Shown: positions 31,407-39,672 of the stretch, piece by piece | Layout: each line of letters opens with the position of its first letter | Numbering within the stretch: position 1 is the first letter of the stretch | NCBI GenBank assembly: GCA_017613355.1 | Contig: JAGAEA010000028.1 | Span: forward strand, 1 to 42,443 | DNA: 42,443 nt | Origin: Clostridia bacterium | GTDB taxonomy: Bacteria; Bacillota; Clostridia; Oscillospirales; CAG-272 | Direction of reading: 5' to 3' | The notes under the pieces: model-generated | Database searches by the model: none | Told to the model about the DNA's origin: nothing | The model's input: the letters and a program-made list of their open reading frames with translations, nothing else | Program-made: the position numbers and the translations under genes

Positions 31407-31771
31407 GCGTAGTTCTTCGGGTAGTATTGATCGTTGTTTCGGTCATCGTGGTATTTTTCGCGATGCGTAAGATTCGGAAAGCACAATTGAACATTGATGA
31501 CTCGATTTTTTGGATTTTATTTTCTCTGATCCTTCTCGTCGTCAGCATTTTTCCGCAAATCGCTATATGGGCAGCGGGACTACTCGGGATCGAATCTCCC
31601 GCAAATTTTGTGTTCCTTTTCATGATTTTTGTGGTTTTGGTCAAGTTGTTCCAGCTTGCAATCGACCTTTCGGTGCTCAAACACCGGTTGAATCGACTGG
31701 CACAGAAGATTTCGCTCAACCGTTATGATGACACGGAGAAAAAAGACGAAAAAAACACCGAAAACACTTGA
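31403..31771 (+). CDS. DUF2304 small membrane protein
   Basis: A 122-residue protein with three membrane helices (about 3-22, 34-52, 62-85) and a charged C-terminal helix (LKHRLNRLAQKISLNRYDD). This is the layout of DUF2304 proteins, which follow polyprenyl-phosphate sugar synthases in many glycan loci and probably bind or dock that enzyme at the membrane. GGAGG lies about 8 nt before the start, inside the previous gene. It is the last gene of the locus; its stop overlaps the -35 region of the next promoter. Confidence 0.85.
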   Translation: MSVVLRVVLIVVSVIVVFFAMRKIRKAQLNIDDSIFWILFSLILLVVSIFPQIAIWAAGLLGIESPANFVFLFMIFVVLVKLFQLAIDLSVLKHRLNRLAQKISLNRYDDTEKKDEKNTENT

Positions 31772-31796
31772 AAAATCCGGATTTTTATGGTAAACT
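31768..31796 (+). promoter_or_regulatory. Sigma-A promoter for the DtxR-family gene
   Basis: TTGAAA (31768-31773), 17-bp spacer, TAAACT (31791-31796). The -35 overlaps the end of the DUF2304 gene and the spacer contains a palindrome. Confidence 0.8.
31771..31786. promoter_or_regulatory. 16-bp palindrome in the promoter spacer (candidate operator)
   Basis: AAAAATCCGGATTTTT is a perfect dyad centred between -35 and -10. Bound protein here would block RNA polymerase; autoregulation by the DtxR-family product is the simplest idea. A loopless palindrome cannot form a good terminator hairpin. Confidence 0.55.
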
Positions 31797-31830
31797 GACC
31801 GCAGAACGTTGAAAAAGGAGGTGAAAACCC

Positions 31831-32205
31831 GTGCATCTTCAAGAATCGGGAGAAATGTATTTAGAGTCGATTTTGGTACTCTCCGAGCAAAGGGGAAGCG
31901 TTCGGTCGATCGACGTTTGCGACCACATGGGTTTCAGCAAACCGAGCGTCAGTCGGGCGATCCACCTTTTGGAGGACGGCGGCTATCTCACGGTGGACGG
32001 AAAGGGATATCTGACCTTGACCGAAGTCGGCTTGGAGACCGCCAAAAAGATTTACGAACGTCATAAGCTGTTGACCGCTTTTTTGATTCGTCTCGGTGTG
32101 AATGAAGAGATCGCGACCGACGATGCCTGCAAAATGGAACACGACATCAGCGACGAGACCTTTGAGGCTTTGAAAGCGCACGTTGCCGAATTGACCTCGG
32201 AATAA
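31831..32205 (+). CDS. DtxR/MntR-family metal-dependent repressor
   Basis: A 124-residue regulator, starting at GTG with AAGGAGGTG just upstream. The winged helix contains IDVCDHMGFSKPSVSRAIHLLEDGGYL; the dimerisation half has IYERHKLLTAFLIRLGV and EHDIS. It has the short MntR-like size, without the SH3-like domain of DtxR. The metal ligands, however, look like the iron type: Met9 where MntR has Asp8, and Cys100 where MntR has Glu99, with Glu12, His78, Glu103 and His104. In Bacillus MntR, Met and Cys at these places shift response toward iron. It probably senses Fe(II). A palindrome sits in its own promoter and a terminator follows. Confidence 0.88.
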   Translation: MHLQESGEMYLESILVLSEQRGSVRSIDVCDHMGFSKPSVSRAIHLLEDGGYLTVDGKGYLTLTEVGLETAKKIYERHKLLTAFLIRLGVNEEIATDDACKMEHDISDETFEALKAHVAELTSE

Positions 32206-32212
32206 TTTTTCA

Positions 32213-32238
32213 AAAGACCGCTTCGGCGGTCTTTTTTT
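32213..32238 (+). terminator. Intrinsic terminator after the DtxR-family gene
   Basis: AAAGACCGC (32213-32221) pairs with GCGGTCTTT (32226-32234) around a TTCG tetraloop, followed by a T7 run. Confidence 0.92.
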
Positions 32239-32289
32239 ATATCATAAAATCGGTTGTGCGGGAATAGAAAAGGAAACGGGGGTGATCGA

Positions 32290-32874
32290 ATGAATACGGA
32301 ACAATGCCGCGCACACACCGTTTTGCGCGAGGATTATCGAACGCTGCTGCGCGTGGATGCGGAAATCACGATCCCGAGCGACAACGAAACCGTGCGGGCT
32401 TTCTACGAAAAAGTCGCGCAAGCGGCTGTCCGCTGGGCGGAAGAGGCGGAAACGCCCCGCGTTCGCAGCGCATATGCCGCCTGCGCGGATATTCGGGAAA
32501 AATCCCGCTTTCAGCCGTATTTATTTCGGTTGGCCGGCGAATGTTACGAGATCGACGAACATCATTTCGCCGTGGTTTGTCGGTCAACGCTGCTTCGGAA
32601 CGGAAATCGGCAAACCCGCCTTTCCGCGCAGGTTTGGAATGCGACGGACAATTCGATCCTGCCCATGAAATCGGTTCTGCGGCAATGGTTTGGCAGCTCG
32701 CGGCGCCCAAATCTCGGTTATCGTGCGGAAGGTTGTTATCCGATGAACGGGGAAGTTGTTTTTTTCCGGAATTCGCATGGTGAGGAGCCTTTTCGGGAAA
32801 CTCGAAAAAAGTTTGAAAAAAATTTAACAAAAAAGCAAAAAGAGTCTTGCAAAAAAGAAAAAAATGTGATATAA
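32290..32874 (+). CDS. Hypothetical protein (possible DUF3298-like)
   Basis: A 194-residue soluble-looking protein with no signal peptide or membrane helix. It begins MNTEQCRAHTVLREDYRTLLRVDAEITIPSD, contains YEIDEHHFAVVCRSTL and WNATDNSILPMKSVLRQWFG, and ends in a lysine-rich tail (KKFEKNLTKKQKESCKKEK) formed by an A-rich stretch. The order of strand-like segments and the WNATDNSILPM part recall the DUF3298/RsiV C-terminal domain that in other proteins faces the outside, but here no export signal is present. No function can be given. A run of G followed by TG precedes the start. The V-ATPase promoter overlaps its 3' end. Confidence 0.65.
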   Translation: MNTEQCRAHTVLREDYRTLLRVDAEITIPSDNETVRAFYEKVAQAAVRWAEEAETPRVRSAYAACADIREKSRFQPYLFRLAGECYEIDEHHFAVVCRSTLLRNGNRQTRLSAQVWNATDNSILPMKSVLRQWFGSSRRPNLGYRAEGCYPMNGEVVFFRNSHGEEPFRETRKKFEKNLTKKQKESCKKEKNVI

Positions 32875-32875
32875 T
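32847..32875 (+). promoter_or_regulatory. Sigma-A promoter of the V-ATPase operon
   Basis: TTGCAA (32847-32852), 17-bp spacer, TATAAT (32870-32875). Start near 32882. The -35 and most of the -10 lie inside the end of the preceding gene. Confidence 0.85.
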
Positions 32876-32896
32876 ATTCAGCATATAATCTATTTG

Positions 32897-32964
32897 TCAC
32901 GAAGTGAAGCAGAAAGATCCCCGAGAGAAGGGGCGATGCAACCGCTCCAAGCGGCGGATGGAGG
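32897..32964 (+). promoter_or_regulatory. Structured leader of the V-ATPase operon (candidate riboswitch)
   Basis: Within an 88-nt leader three hairpins are possible: TCAC/GTGA (32897-32900, 32904-32907), CCCC/GGGG (32919-32922, 32930-32933) and CCGC/GCGG (32942-32945, 32951-32954). The ribosome binding site GGAGG (32960-32964) can instead pair with CTCC (32945-32948), which excludes the third hairpin. This is the layout of a translational switch. I could not match it to a known riboswitch class. Confidence 0.5.
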
Positions 32965-32969
32965 TTTTT

Positions 32970-33290
32970 ATGTCAAAAGAAACCATGGAACAGATCAGAG
33001 CGGCGGAAACCGAAGCAAATCGGTTGATCGCCGATGCGGAGGCGTGCGCGGAACAAATGAAAGCGGACGCTGTTGCCGCGGGACGCGAACGGTTTGACGC
33101 CGCCGAAAAAGAACTGGTCAAGAAAACGGAAACGGCGTTAAAAAACGCGCGAAAGGATGCGGAAAAATCGACTGCAAAAGAATATGAAAACGCGGGTCGG
33201 GATGCGGATGAAATTGCCGATGCCGCCGAACGCCGAAAAGCGGAGGCGATCGCTGTCGTGATCGGAGGTCTGGAAGCAAAATGTCGGTAA
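32970..33290 (+). CDS. ntpF: V-type ATPase peripheral-stalk subunit (NtpF/subunit H type)
   Basis: A 106-residue, highly charged protein that is almost one continuous coiled coil (MSKETMEQIRAAETEANRLIADAEACAEQMKADA, then AEKELVKKTETALKNARKDAEKS). It has no membrane segment. In E. hirae the first operon gene, ntpF, encodes the small stalk subunit that pairs with NtpE and resists rotor torque; size, charge pattern and position match. GGAGG lies 5 nt before the ATG. The last codons overlap the start of ntpI by 10 nt. A few other genes call this subunit H or G. Assignment is mostly by position and coiled-coil pattern. Confidence 0.8.
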   Translation: MSKETMEQIRAAETEANRLIADAEACAEQMKADAVAAGRERFDAAEKELVKKTETALKNARKDAEKSTAKEYENAGRDADEIADAAERRKAEAIAVVIGGLEAKCR

Positions 33291-35269
33291 GCAAAATGAA
33301 AAGGCTCACCGTGTTTGCTTTCCGTGAGGATGCCGACCGCATTGTCCGCCGTTTGATGAACCTGCGGTGTGTGGAAGTGCGTACCGCTGACCCGGAGCGC
33401 GGAGCCGCCGTGTTCCCGTATCTCAACGCGGAAGCGGAACTCGCGGAAACGGAAAAAACGCTCGGTGCGATCGGTGAGGTGCTCCCCGTACTTGCCAAGT
33501 ATGCCACCCGCAAAAAAGGGTTGACGCGGCGGGTACTGCGCGTCAATCGGGAAGCTTTTGTGCGGGACGGCAGAGCCGAAGCCGCCATGGAAACGGTGAG
33601 ATCGGGATTGACCTGTAAAAAACGGTTACATGAAATCGAAACGGAGCAGGCGCGGTTGCAGGCGTGCATTGAGTCACTTGCGCCGTGGATTGCTTTGGAG
33701 CAGCCGCTCAACGATCTTTCGACCCAAAAAACAGAAACGATTCTCGGCGCGTTTCCGTCATCAGCGGTGTCGGACGAACTGGTAGAGATGCTCGCGGAAG
33801 CGGGCGCGATCGGGGAACCGATCGGCGCGGACAAGACAAGTCTTTATTTTTCGGTGACCTATTTGCGAAGCGAGGAAAGCGAGATCAATCGGTTTCTCGC
33901 GGAGCGCGGCTTTTTGAAAGCAGAGTTCACGGACGAAGCGGGAAGCGCGAAAGAGATTTCCGAACGTTCTTCGGGGCAGATCGCAGCCTTGCGGGAAGAA
34001 TATTTGCGCGTGGAAGAGCAGCTTCGTGACCTTGCCGAGCGGAAGGACGACGTTGAGATCCTTTCGGATATTACGGAAACCACGCGAACGGCGGCGAAGC
34101 TTAAACAAAAGCTCGCGAAAACCGAGCATTGCGTCATTTTGGACGGTTGGTTGCCGACGTTCATGGAAGACCGCGTGACCGAGGCGCTGAACGCCTACGA
34201 TTGCGCGTTTGAAACGGAAGAACCGACATCGGAGGACGAGCCGCCCGTGTTGTTGAGAAACAATCGGTTCGCAACCAACTTCGAGTGGGTGATCGGAATG
34301 TACTCCTACCCCAAGTACGGGACGTTCGATCCGACGTTCATTATGAGTATTTTCTATTTCATCATCTTCGGATTGATGTTTGCGGATTTCGGCTACGGAC
34401 TACTCCTCGCAACGCTCTGTTTCGTGGGGATCAAGGTGCTCAATCCGCGCGCGGGAATGCGGCGAATGTTGATGATGTTCGGCTTTTGCGGAATTTCGAG
34501 TGCGATCATGGGTGCGATCTTCGGCGGGTGGTTCGGAGATCTGCCCACCGCCGTTATGACGCAGATCGCACCGAACGCGGTCGATTCGAGCGTCGGGCAT
34601 TTCTTTGCGTCGGGATTGTGGTTCAACCCGCTGGACGACCCGATGACCTTCCTCATCGTTTCGCTTGCCGTCGGTGCTGCGCATCTCATTACGGGTATGG
34701 CGATCAAGTTTATCGTTCTCTGTAAGGACGGACACGCATTCGAGGCGATTTCCACGATCTTTCCGTACTGGGTACTGTTCGCGGGGCTTGGATTGCTGGT
34801 TGTGAATATCGCGTCGCCGGGAGCGATCCCCGCCGGCGTTGCGGCAGGCGTTTGCATTGCGGGCGTTGCCCTCATCCTTTTACTCAACGGTTACGGGCAA
34901 AAGAATCCGCTCCAAAGGTTGATCAAGGGGTTAGGCGGACTTTACGGGCTCATCAGCTACGGTTCGGATCTGTTGTCCTATTCCCGTATCCTTGCGCTCG
35001 GTATGGTCGCGGGGGTCATTGCGAAGGTAATCAACATGATCACTGCGCTCGGCACCAAAGGTCCGATCGGTTTTTTGCTCATGCTCGTCATTCTCGTCGT
35101 CGGACACGGACTGAATATTGCGATCAATATTCTCGGTACCTTTGTTCACGCCGCGAGATTGCAGTATATCGAGTTTTTCGGTAAGTTCTACGAGGACGGA
35201 GGAGACCCGTTCACTCCCGCGCTTCCGACGGAAGAATATTCGGAAGACATTACAAACGGTTCCAATTAA
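33281..35269 (+). CDS. ntpI: V-type ATPase membrane stator subunit a/I
   Basis: A 662-residue protein. The N-terminal half (1-320) is cytoplasmic and partly coiled coil (MKRLTVFAFREDADRIVRRLMNLRCVEV; EEYLRVEEQLRDLAERKDDVE). The C-terminal half has about eight membrane helices. The helix with the essential arginine is YSRILALGMVAGVIAKVINM, the equivalent of the LSYxRLxALGLAG-type motif that faces the rotor ring. The last helix leads into LNIAINILGTFVHAARLQYIEFFGKFYEDGG, the classic end of this subunit. It forms the ion half-channels beside the K ring. Length is typical for bacterial subunit I. Confidence 0.95.
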   Translation: MSVSKMKRLTVFAFREDADRIVRRLMNLRCVEVRTADPERGAAVFPYLNAEAELAETEKTLGAIGEVLPVLAKYATRKKGLTRRVLRVNREAFVRDGRAEAAMETVRSGLTCKKRLHEIETEQARLQACIESLAPWIALEQPLNDLSTQKTETILGAFPSSAVSDELVEMLAEAGAIGEPIGADKTSLYFSVTYLRSEESEINRFLAERGFLKAEFTDEAGSAKEISERSSGQIAALREEYLRVEEQLRDLAERKDDVEILSDITETTRTAAKLKQKLAKTEHCVILDGWLPTFMEDRVTEALNAYDCAFETEEPTSEDEPPVLLRNNRFATNFEWVIGMYSYPKYGTFDPTFIMSIFYFIIFGLMFADFGYGLLLATLCFVGIKVLNPRAGMRRMLMMFGFCGISSAIMGAIFGGWFGDLPTAVMTQIAPNAVDSSVGHFFASGLWFNPLDDPMTFLIVSLAVGAAHLITGMAIKFIVLCKDGHAFEAISTIFPYWVLFAGLGLLVVNIASPGAIPAGVAAGVCIAGVALILLLNGYGQKNPLQRLIKGLGGLYGLISYGSDLLSYSRILALGMVAGVIAKVINMITALGTKGPIGFLLMLVILVVGHGLNIAINILGTFVHAARLQYIEFFGKFYEDGGDPFTPALPTEEYSEDITNGSN

Positions 35270-35300
35270 AATTCACATAGAAAAAGGAGATTTTAAAATC

Positions 35301-35789
35301 ATGGGTGAAATTTGGAAAGAGATTTTCTCTGGGAACAATCTGGCGCTTCTCGGCGCGGCATTGGCAACGCTTCTCGCAGGCATTGGTTCCGCGAAGGGCG
35401 TCAACATGGTTGCAAAGGCAACCGCGGGGCTGATGAGCGAGGATCCCAACAAGTTCGGTAAAGCGTTCCTTTTGCAGGCGCTTCCGATGACGCAGGGTAT
35501 CTACGGTCTTGTCACGTCTTTCATGATCATCTTCAAAATGGGCTTGCTCAGCGGCGGTGCTGCGGTGTTTACTGTTTCGCAGGGCGCGTACTATCTGGTT
35601 GCTGCACTTCCGATCGCGTTCGGCGGTTTGTTCTCCGCCATCAAGCAGGGCGAAGTTGCGGCGGCGGGTATTTCGGTGCTTGCAAAGCGTCCCGAAGCCA
35701 CGGGTAAAGCCATCATCTCCGCTTCCTTGGTCGAAACCTACGCGATTTTCGCCGTTTTGGTTTCGCTCCTGCTGATCCTCTTTGCCTGA
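35301..35789 (+). CDS. ntpK: V-type ATPase rotor-ring subunit K (sodium-type)
   Basis: A 162-residue proteolipid of four membrane helices, two hairpins, which assembles into the rotor ring. The start follows AAAAAGGAG by about 12 nt. Hairpin one has AGIGSAKGVNMVAKATAGL; hairpin two has GGLFSAIKQGEVAAAGISVLAKRPE. The ion site holds Leu61, Thr64 and Gln65 (LPMTQGIYG), Gln116 (IKQG) and the essential Glu145 (SLVETYAIF). These are the same residue types, in the same contexts, as the Na-binding Leu61, Thr64, Gln65, Gln110 and Glu139 of E. hirae NtpK. Only the second hairpin carries the carboxylate, the 16-kDa V-type form. Sodium coupling is therefore likely. Confidence 0.95.
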   Translation: MGEIWKEIFSGNNLALLGAALATLLAGIGSAKGVNMVAKATAGLMSEDPNKFGKAFLLQALPMTQGIYGLVTSFMIIFKMGLLSGGAAVFTVSQGAYYLVAALPIAFGGLFSAIKQGEVAAAGISVLAKRPEATGKAIISASLVETYAIFAVLVSLLLILFA

Positions 35790-35831
35790 TCGGAAAAGTA
35801 GGGAACAGTCATTGGAAAGGAGTCGGGGTCG

Positions 35832-36524
35832 TTGGCAACGCAAACAAACGGACTGAATAAAATTACGGAAAAGATTTTGTCCGAAGCGCGGCAATCCGCA
35901 AAAAGAATTCTTGCCTCGGCGCAGGAAGAGTGCGATCGCATCGCCGCCGATTACGATGCCCGCATTTCGGAGCTTCGGTGCGCGAACAAGCGGGAAACAG
36001 AGCAAAAGACGGCGGATGTGTCGGCTCGTTCCAAGTCCGCCGCGGCAATGCAGGCGCGTAATATCGTCGGAAAGAAAAAGAGCGAACTGGTCGAGAGCGT
36101 GTTTCACGATGCCTATGAATCGGTCAGAAACCGCTCCGAAAAGGATTATACCGGGCTGGTGGTCGGTCTTCTTGTCGCGGCTCTTTCCGAGCTTGCGGAA
36201 ACGGAGAAGAGAAACCTTGCGTTGTATGGCGAGGAGGAAGAAACCGTTACCGAGACTTACGAGGTCGTGCTGAACGGGAAAGACCGCGAAACGATCGGCG
36301 AGGCGGTGATCGCGGGAGCCAAAAAGAAGCTCAAAGGCGTTTTGACCGAAGAGCAGATGAAAAAGCTCGTGCTTGCTCCCGAAACGGCGAATATCGACGG
36401 CGGCATTATCCTTCGGTACGGGGAAGTGGAGTCCAACTGCTCGCTCGAAATGCTCTTTTCCGAGCTGCGGCGCGAGTTGGAAACCGATGTCGGTCGTGTG
36501 CTTTTCGCAACCGACGCGGACTGA
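35832..36524 (+). CDS. ntpE: V-type ATPase peripheral-stalk subunit E
   Basis: A 230-residue protein starting at TTG with AAAGGAG 9 nt before it; no ATG is available nearby in frame. The N-terminal 110 residues are coiled coil (ILSEARQSAKRILASAQEECDRIAADY), which pairs with NtpF. The C-terminal half is the globular domain that contacts the A3B3 head (GLVVGLLVAALSELAETEKRNL; TANIDGGIILRYGEVESNCSLEMLF). The end with GG-(I/L)-L-(x)-Y-G and the L-(F)-S-E-L-R-R-E-L pattern is typical of this family. It stands between ntpK and ntpC, as in E. hirae. Confidence 0.92.
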   Translation: MATQTNGLNKITEKILSEARQSAKRILASAQEECDRIAADYDARISELRCANKRETEQKTADVSARSKSAAAMQARNIVGKKKSELVESVFHDAYESVRNRSEKDYTGLVVGLLVAALSELAETEKRNLALYGEEEETVTETYEVVLNGKDRETIGEAVIAGAKKKLKGVLTEEQMKKLVLAPETANIDGGIILRYGEVESNCSLEMLFSELRRELETDVGRVLFATDAD

Positions 36525-36542
36525 CGGAAAGGCATACTTGAT

Positions 36543-37538
36543 ATGGAAAGCTATTTATTCGGCAGTGCCCGCATTCGCGCGCTCGAAAACGGACTTGTCG
36601 GCAAGGAGAAGTTGGAGCGTCTCCTCTCGGCGCCCACAATCGAACGGTGCGCCGATCTGCTTGCGGAATTCGGCGTTGACGTGAAGCGCGACGAACAAAG
36701 CGGCGCATTTTTGCGGGAAGAAACTTTGCTCGGGCGGTTGCGCGCGGCATACGCGGAAGTGGCGGACGTTACGGAGAATGCCGGATTTGCCAAACTGTTT
36801 CGCCGGCAGTATGACTGCAACAATATCAAAGCGGCAATCAAATGTTTCAAACGGGGCGTCGATCCCGAAGAAATGATGTTCGACTTTGGTCTGTACGACG
36901 TGCGGACGGTGATCTCTTCCGTGGAGAAAGACGATTTTTCCGCGCTTGAAGAACCGTTCGGAACGGCGGCGAGAGAAGCCACCGACGCTTTCGCGAAAAC
37001 GGGAAACCCGCAGTGGGTGGATTTGATCCTCGACCGTGCCTGCTATGACGCAATGCTTTCCGACGCACGGGAGAGCAAATCGGATTTTATCATGGGGTTG
37101 GTAAAGCTCAAAATCGATCTGACCAACCTACTCATTTGCGTTCGTCTGCTCCGCATGAAGAGCGGAGAAGCGGGAAGAATGATGCTTCGGGACGCTTTGA
37201 TCGCGGGCGGCACGTTGAACGTTTCCTTTTTCACGGAGGCGTATGACAACGGCGAGGACGCGCTTTGGGCATCGCTGACCTATTCGGATCTTTCCGCGTT
37301 CGCGGGAGAAGCGGGCGGCTCCGCCGCGTCCCTGACCAAGTTGGAACGTGCGGCGGATAATTGTTGGATGACGGCTGTCAGACGCGCGAAAATGATCCCC
37401 TACGGCGTGGAAACGCTTGCGGCGTATCTTGCCGCGGTGGAGTTCGAAGTTCGCAACCTGCGCATCGTGCTTGCGGGTGTGGAAGCGGGACTGTCGCCGA
37501 AAACGGTTGGAGAAAGGATCCGCTTGAATTATGTATAA
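36543..37538 (+). CDS. ntpC: V-type ATPase subunit C (subunit d homologue, rotor cap)
   Basis: A 331-residue helical protein that plugs the K ring and joins it to the central stalk. It begins MESYLFGSARIRALENGLVGKEKLERLL, the usual NtpC opening, has YDCNNIKAAIKCFKRG (the conserved YDxxNIKxxIK stretch) and ends [30 protein letters not shown]. It is about the normal family length. GGAAAGG precedes the ATG. The last eight bases overlap the start of the next gene. Confidence 0.93.
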   Translation: MESYLFGSARIRALENGLVGKEKLERLLSAPTIERCADLLAEFGVDVKRDEQSGAFLREETLLGRLRAAYAEVADVTENAGFAKLFRRQYDCNNIKAAIKCFKRGVDPEEMMFDFGLYDVRTVISSVEKDDFSALEEPFGTAAREATDAFAKTGNPQWVDLILDRACYDAMLSDARESKSDFIMGLVKLKIDLTNLLICVRLLRMKSGEAGRMMLRDALIAGGTLNVSFFTEAYDNGEDALWASLTYSDLSAFAGEAGGSAASLTKLERAADNCWMTAVRRAKMIPYGVETLAAYLAAVEFEVRNLRIVLAGVEAGLSPKTVGERIRLNYV

Positions 37539-37893
37539 GATCGGGATAATCGGAAAGCGGGACGAAATTCTCGGGTTCATGGCGCTCGGCTTTTCCGTCC
37601 ATGAAGCGGCAACCGCGGAGGAAGCCGCAAAAGAATTGCACAGCATGGCGCGCTCGCAGGAGTACGGTGTCATTTTCCTGACGGAAAACTACGCCGTTCA
37701 GCTTGAAACAGAGATCGCACATTATCGCGATCTGCCCCTGCCCGCCATTGTTTCAATCCCCGGGCAGGAGGGATCCACAGGCTACGGTATGAACAATTTG
37801 CGTCGTGCCGTGGAACGTGCCGTCGGCGCGGATATTCTGTTCAAGAACAACGAACCTACGCAATCGGAAAAAGAAGAAAGGAACGAACCGTAA
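37531..37893 (+). CDS. ntpG: V-type ATPase subunit F (ntpG in E. hirae naming)
   Basis: A 120-residue Rossmann-like protein of the central stalk. [25 protein letters not shown] is the diagnostic N-terminus, [11 protein letters not shown] and [35 protein letters not shown] follow. The last 15 residues are a charged tail ([15 protein letters not shown]). Naming differs between systems: this protein is subunit F in most databases and NtpG in E. hirae, while the coiled-coil first gene is NtpF in E. hirae. It overlaps ntpC by 8 nt and precedes ntpA by one base. Confidence 0.93.
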   Translation: MYKIGIIGKRDEILGFMALGFSVHEAATAEEAAKELHSMARSQEYGVIFLTENYAVQLETEIAHYRDLPLPAIVSIPGQEGSTGYGMNNLRRAVERAVGADILFKNNEPTQSEKEERNEP

Positions 37894-37894
37894 C

Positions 37895-39670
37895 ATGGTC
37901 GAAGGAAAAATTCGCAAGGTATCGGGACCTCTGGTGGTCGCGGAGGGCATGAGAGAGGCAAACCTCTTTGATGTGGTGCATGTCGGAGCAAACCGACTGA
38001 TCGGAGAGATTATCGAAATGCACGGTGACCGCGCGTCCATCCAGGTTTACGAGGAGACGTCGGGACTGGGACGCGGCGACGCGGTGGTATCCACCGGCGC
38101 ACCGCTTTCGGTCGAGCTCGGCCCCGGCTTGCTTACCAATATTTTTGACGGGATCCAGCGCCCGCTCGAAACCATGCGGGAGAAGTATGGATCAAACCTG
38201 ATCCGCGGGATCGACGAAAAGGCGCTCGACAGAGACAAAAAATGGCATTTCGTTCCTGCCAAGCAAGCGGGCGACGAAGTGCACGCGGGCGACATTTACG
38301 GAACCGTGCAGGAAAACGAAGTGATCCTGCATAAAATCATGGTTCCGCCCAAAAAAGCGGGAACGATCGTTGACATTGCGGAAGGGGACTACGCGGTAAC
38401 AGGCGCGGTCGGGCATCTCAAACTTGCGGACGGTACCGTTGAGGACATTACACTCATGCAGAAATGGCCGGTGCGCGTGGCGCGCCCCTATCGGCAAAAG
38501 CTCCCGCCGGTCGACCCCATGATCACGGGGCAGAGACCGATCGACGCACTGTTCCCGATCGCAAAAGGCGGCACGGCGTGCGTCCCGGGACCGTTCGGCT
38601 CGGGCAAGACCGTGGTGCAGCACCAGCTTGCAAAGTGGAGCGACGTGGATCTCGTGGTCTACATCGGTTGCGGAGAGCGCGGAAACGAGATGACCGACGT
38701 TCTGCGGGAATTTCCCGATCTGGTGGACCCCAAAACGGGAAAATCGCTCATGGAACGTACCGTTCTGATCGCAAACACTTCGGATATGCCCGTGGCGGCG
38801 CGTGAGGCGTCGATCTATACGGGTATCACCATCGCGGAATATTTCCGTGACATGGGCTATTCGGTCGCCGTTATCGCCGATTCCACGTCCCGTTGGGCGG
38901 AAGCCTTGCGCGAAATGTCGGGGCGGCTCGAAGAAATGCCCGGCGAGGAAGGGTATCCCGCTTATCTGACGTCCCGTTTGGCGCAGTTCTATGAACGCGC
39001 GGGCAAAGTCGTTTGCTTGGGTGAAGGCGACCGCGAAGGCGCGCTTTCCGCGATCGGGGCGGTGTCCCCGCAGGGCGGCGACATTTCCGAACCCGTCACA
39101 CAGGCGACCCTGCGTATCGTAAAAGTATTCTGGGGGTTGGATTCCTCGCTTGCCTACCGTCGGCATTTTCCGGCGATCAACTGGCTGACTTCTTATTCGC
39201 TCTATCGCGAGCGCCTCGAAGGATGGTTCTCCGAGCACGTCTCCAAGGATTGGACAACGCTCACGGGTCGTTGCCTGCGCGTGTTGCAGGAAGAATCCGA
39301 CTTGCAGGAGATCGTGAAGCTCGTGGGTATGGACGCGCTTTCCCCCGACGACCGCCTCAAACTCGACGTGGCGCAGTCGATCCGCGAGGACTTTTTGCAG
39401 CAGAACGCATTTCTGGACGTGGACTGCTATTCGTCGCTCGAAAAGCAGTATGCCATGCTGCACTTGATCTTCCATTTTGCCGATGAGGGAATGCGGGCGA
39501 TCGGCGCGGGCGCCGACGTGGAGGATGTTTGCAATCTTCCCGTGCATGAAAGCATCGGGCGCGCGAAAACGATCCCCGAAAAGACCTTCAAAGAGGAATT
39601 TGCCGAAATCGAAGCACAGATCACGTCCCAAATCGACCATTTGATCAAAAACGCAAAGGAGGAAAACTGA
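37895..39670 (+). CDS. ntpA: V-type ATPase catalytic subunit A
   Basis: A 591-residue ATP-hydrolysing subunit of the A3B3 head. It begins [19 protein letters not shown]. The long non-homologous insert of A subunits follows (about 110-180), then the P-loop GPFGSGKT (232-239, Lys238), [17 protein letters not shown] with the catalytic glutamate, and [27 protein letters not shown]. The C-terminal helical domain is complete. AAAGGAAC precedes the start. It is the best-conserved protein of the operon and clearly functional by motif content. Confidence 0.97.
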   Translation: MVEGKIRKVSGPLVVAEGMREANLFDVVHVGANRLIGEIIEMHGDRASIQVYEETSGLGRGDAVVSTGAPLSVELGPGLLTNIFDGIQRPLETMREKYGSNLIRGIDEKALDRDKKWHFVPAKQAGDEVHAGDIYGTVQENEVILHKIMVPPKKAGTIVDIAEGDYAVTGAVGHLKLADGTVEDITLMQKWPVRVARPYRQKLPPVDPMITGQRPIDALFPIAKGGTACVPGPFGSGKTVVQHQLAKWSDVDLVVYIGCGERGNEMTDVLREFPDLVDPKTGKSLMERTVLIANTSDMPVAAREASIYTGITIAEYFRDMGYSVAVIADSTSRWAEALREMSGRLEEMPGEEGYPAYLTSRLAQFYERAGKVVCLGEGDREGALSAIGAVSPQGGDISEPVTQATLRIVKVFWGLDSSLAYRRHFPAINWLTSYSLYRERLEGWFSEHVSKDWTTLTGRCLRVLQEESDLQEIVKLVGMDALSPDDRLKLDVAQSIREDFLQQNAFLDVDCYSSLEKQYAMLHLIFHFADEGMRAIGAGADVEDVCNLPVHESIGRAKTIPEKTFKEEFAEIEAQITSQIDHLIKNAKEEN

Positions 39671-39672
39671 CG

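Noticed and set aside
32882..32964. SAM or tetrahydrofolate riboswitch in the V-ATPase leader
   Set aside because: Short similarities (GCAACC, CCGCTCC) exist, but the leader is too short and lacks the other conserved core parts of these classes.
32904..32969. Longer start for the first V-ATPase gene (GTG at 32904)
   Set aside because: No ribosome binding site precedes it, it lies within the leader structure, and the ATG at 32970 has GGAGG.
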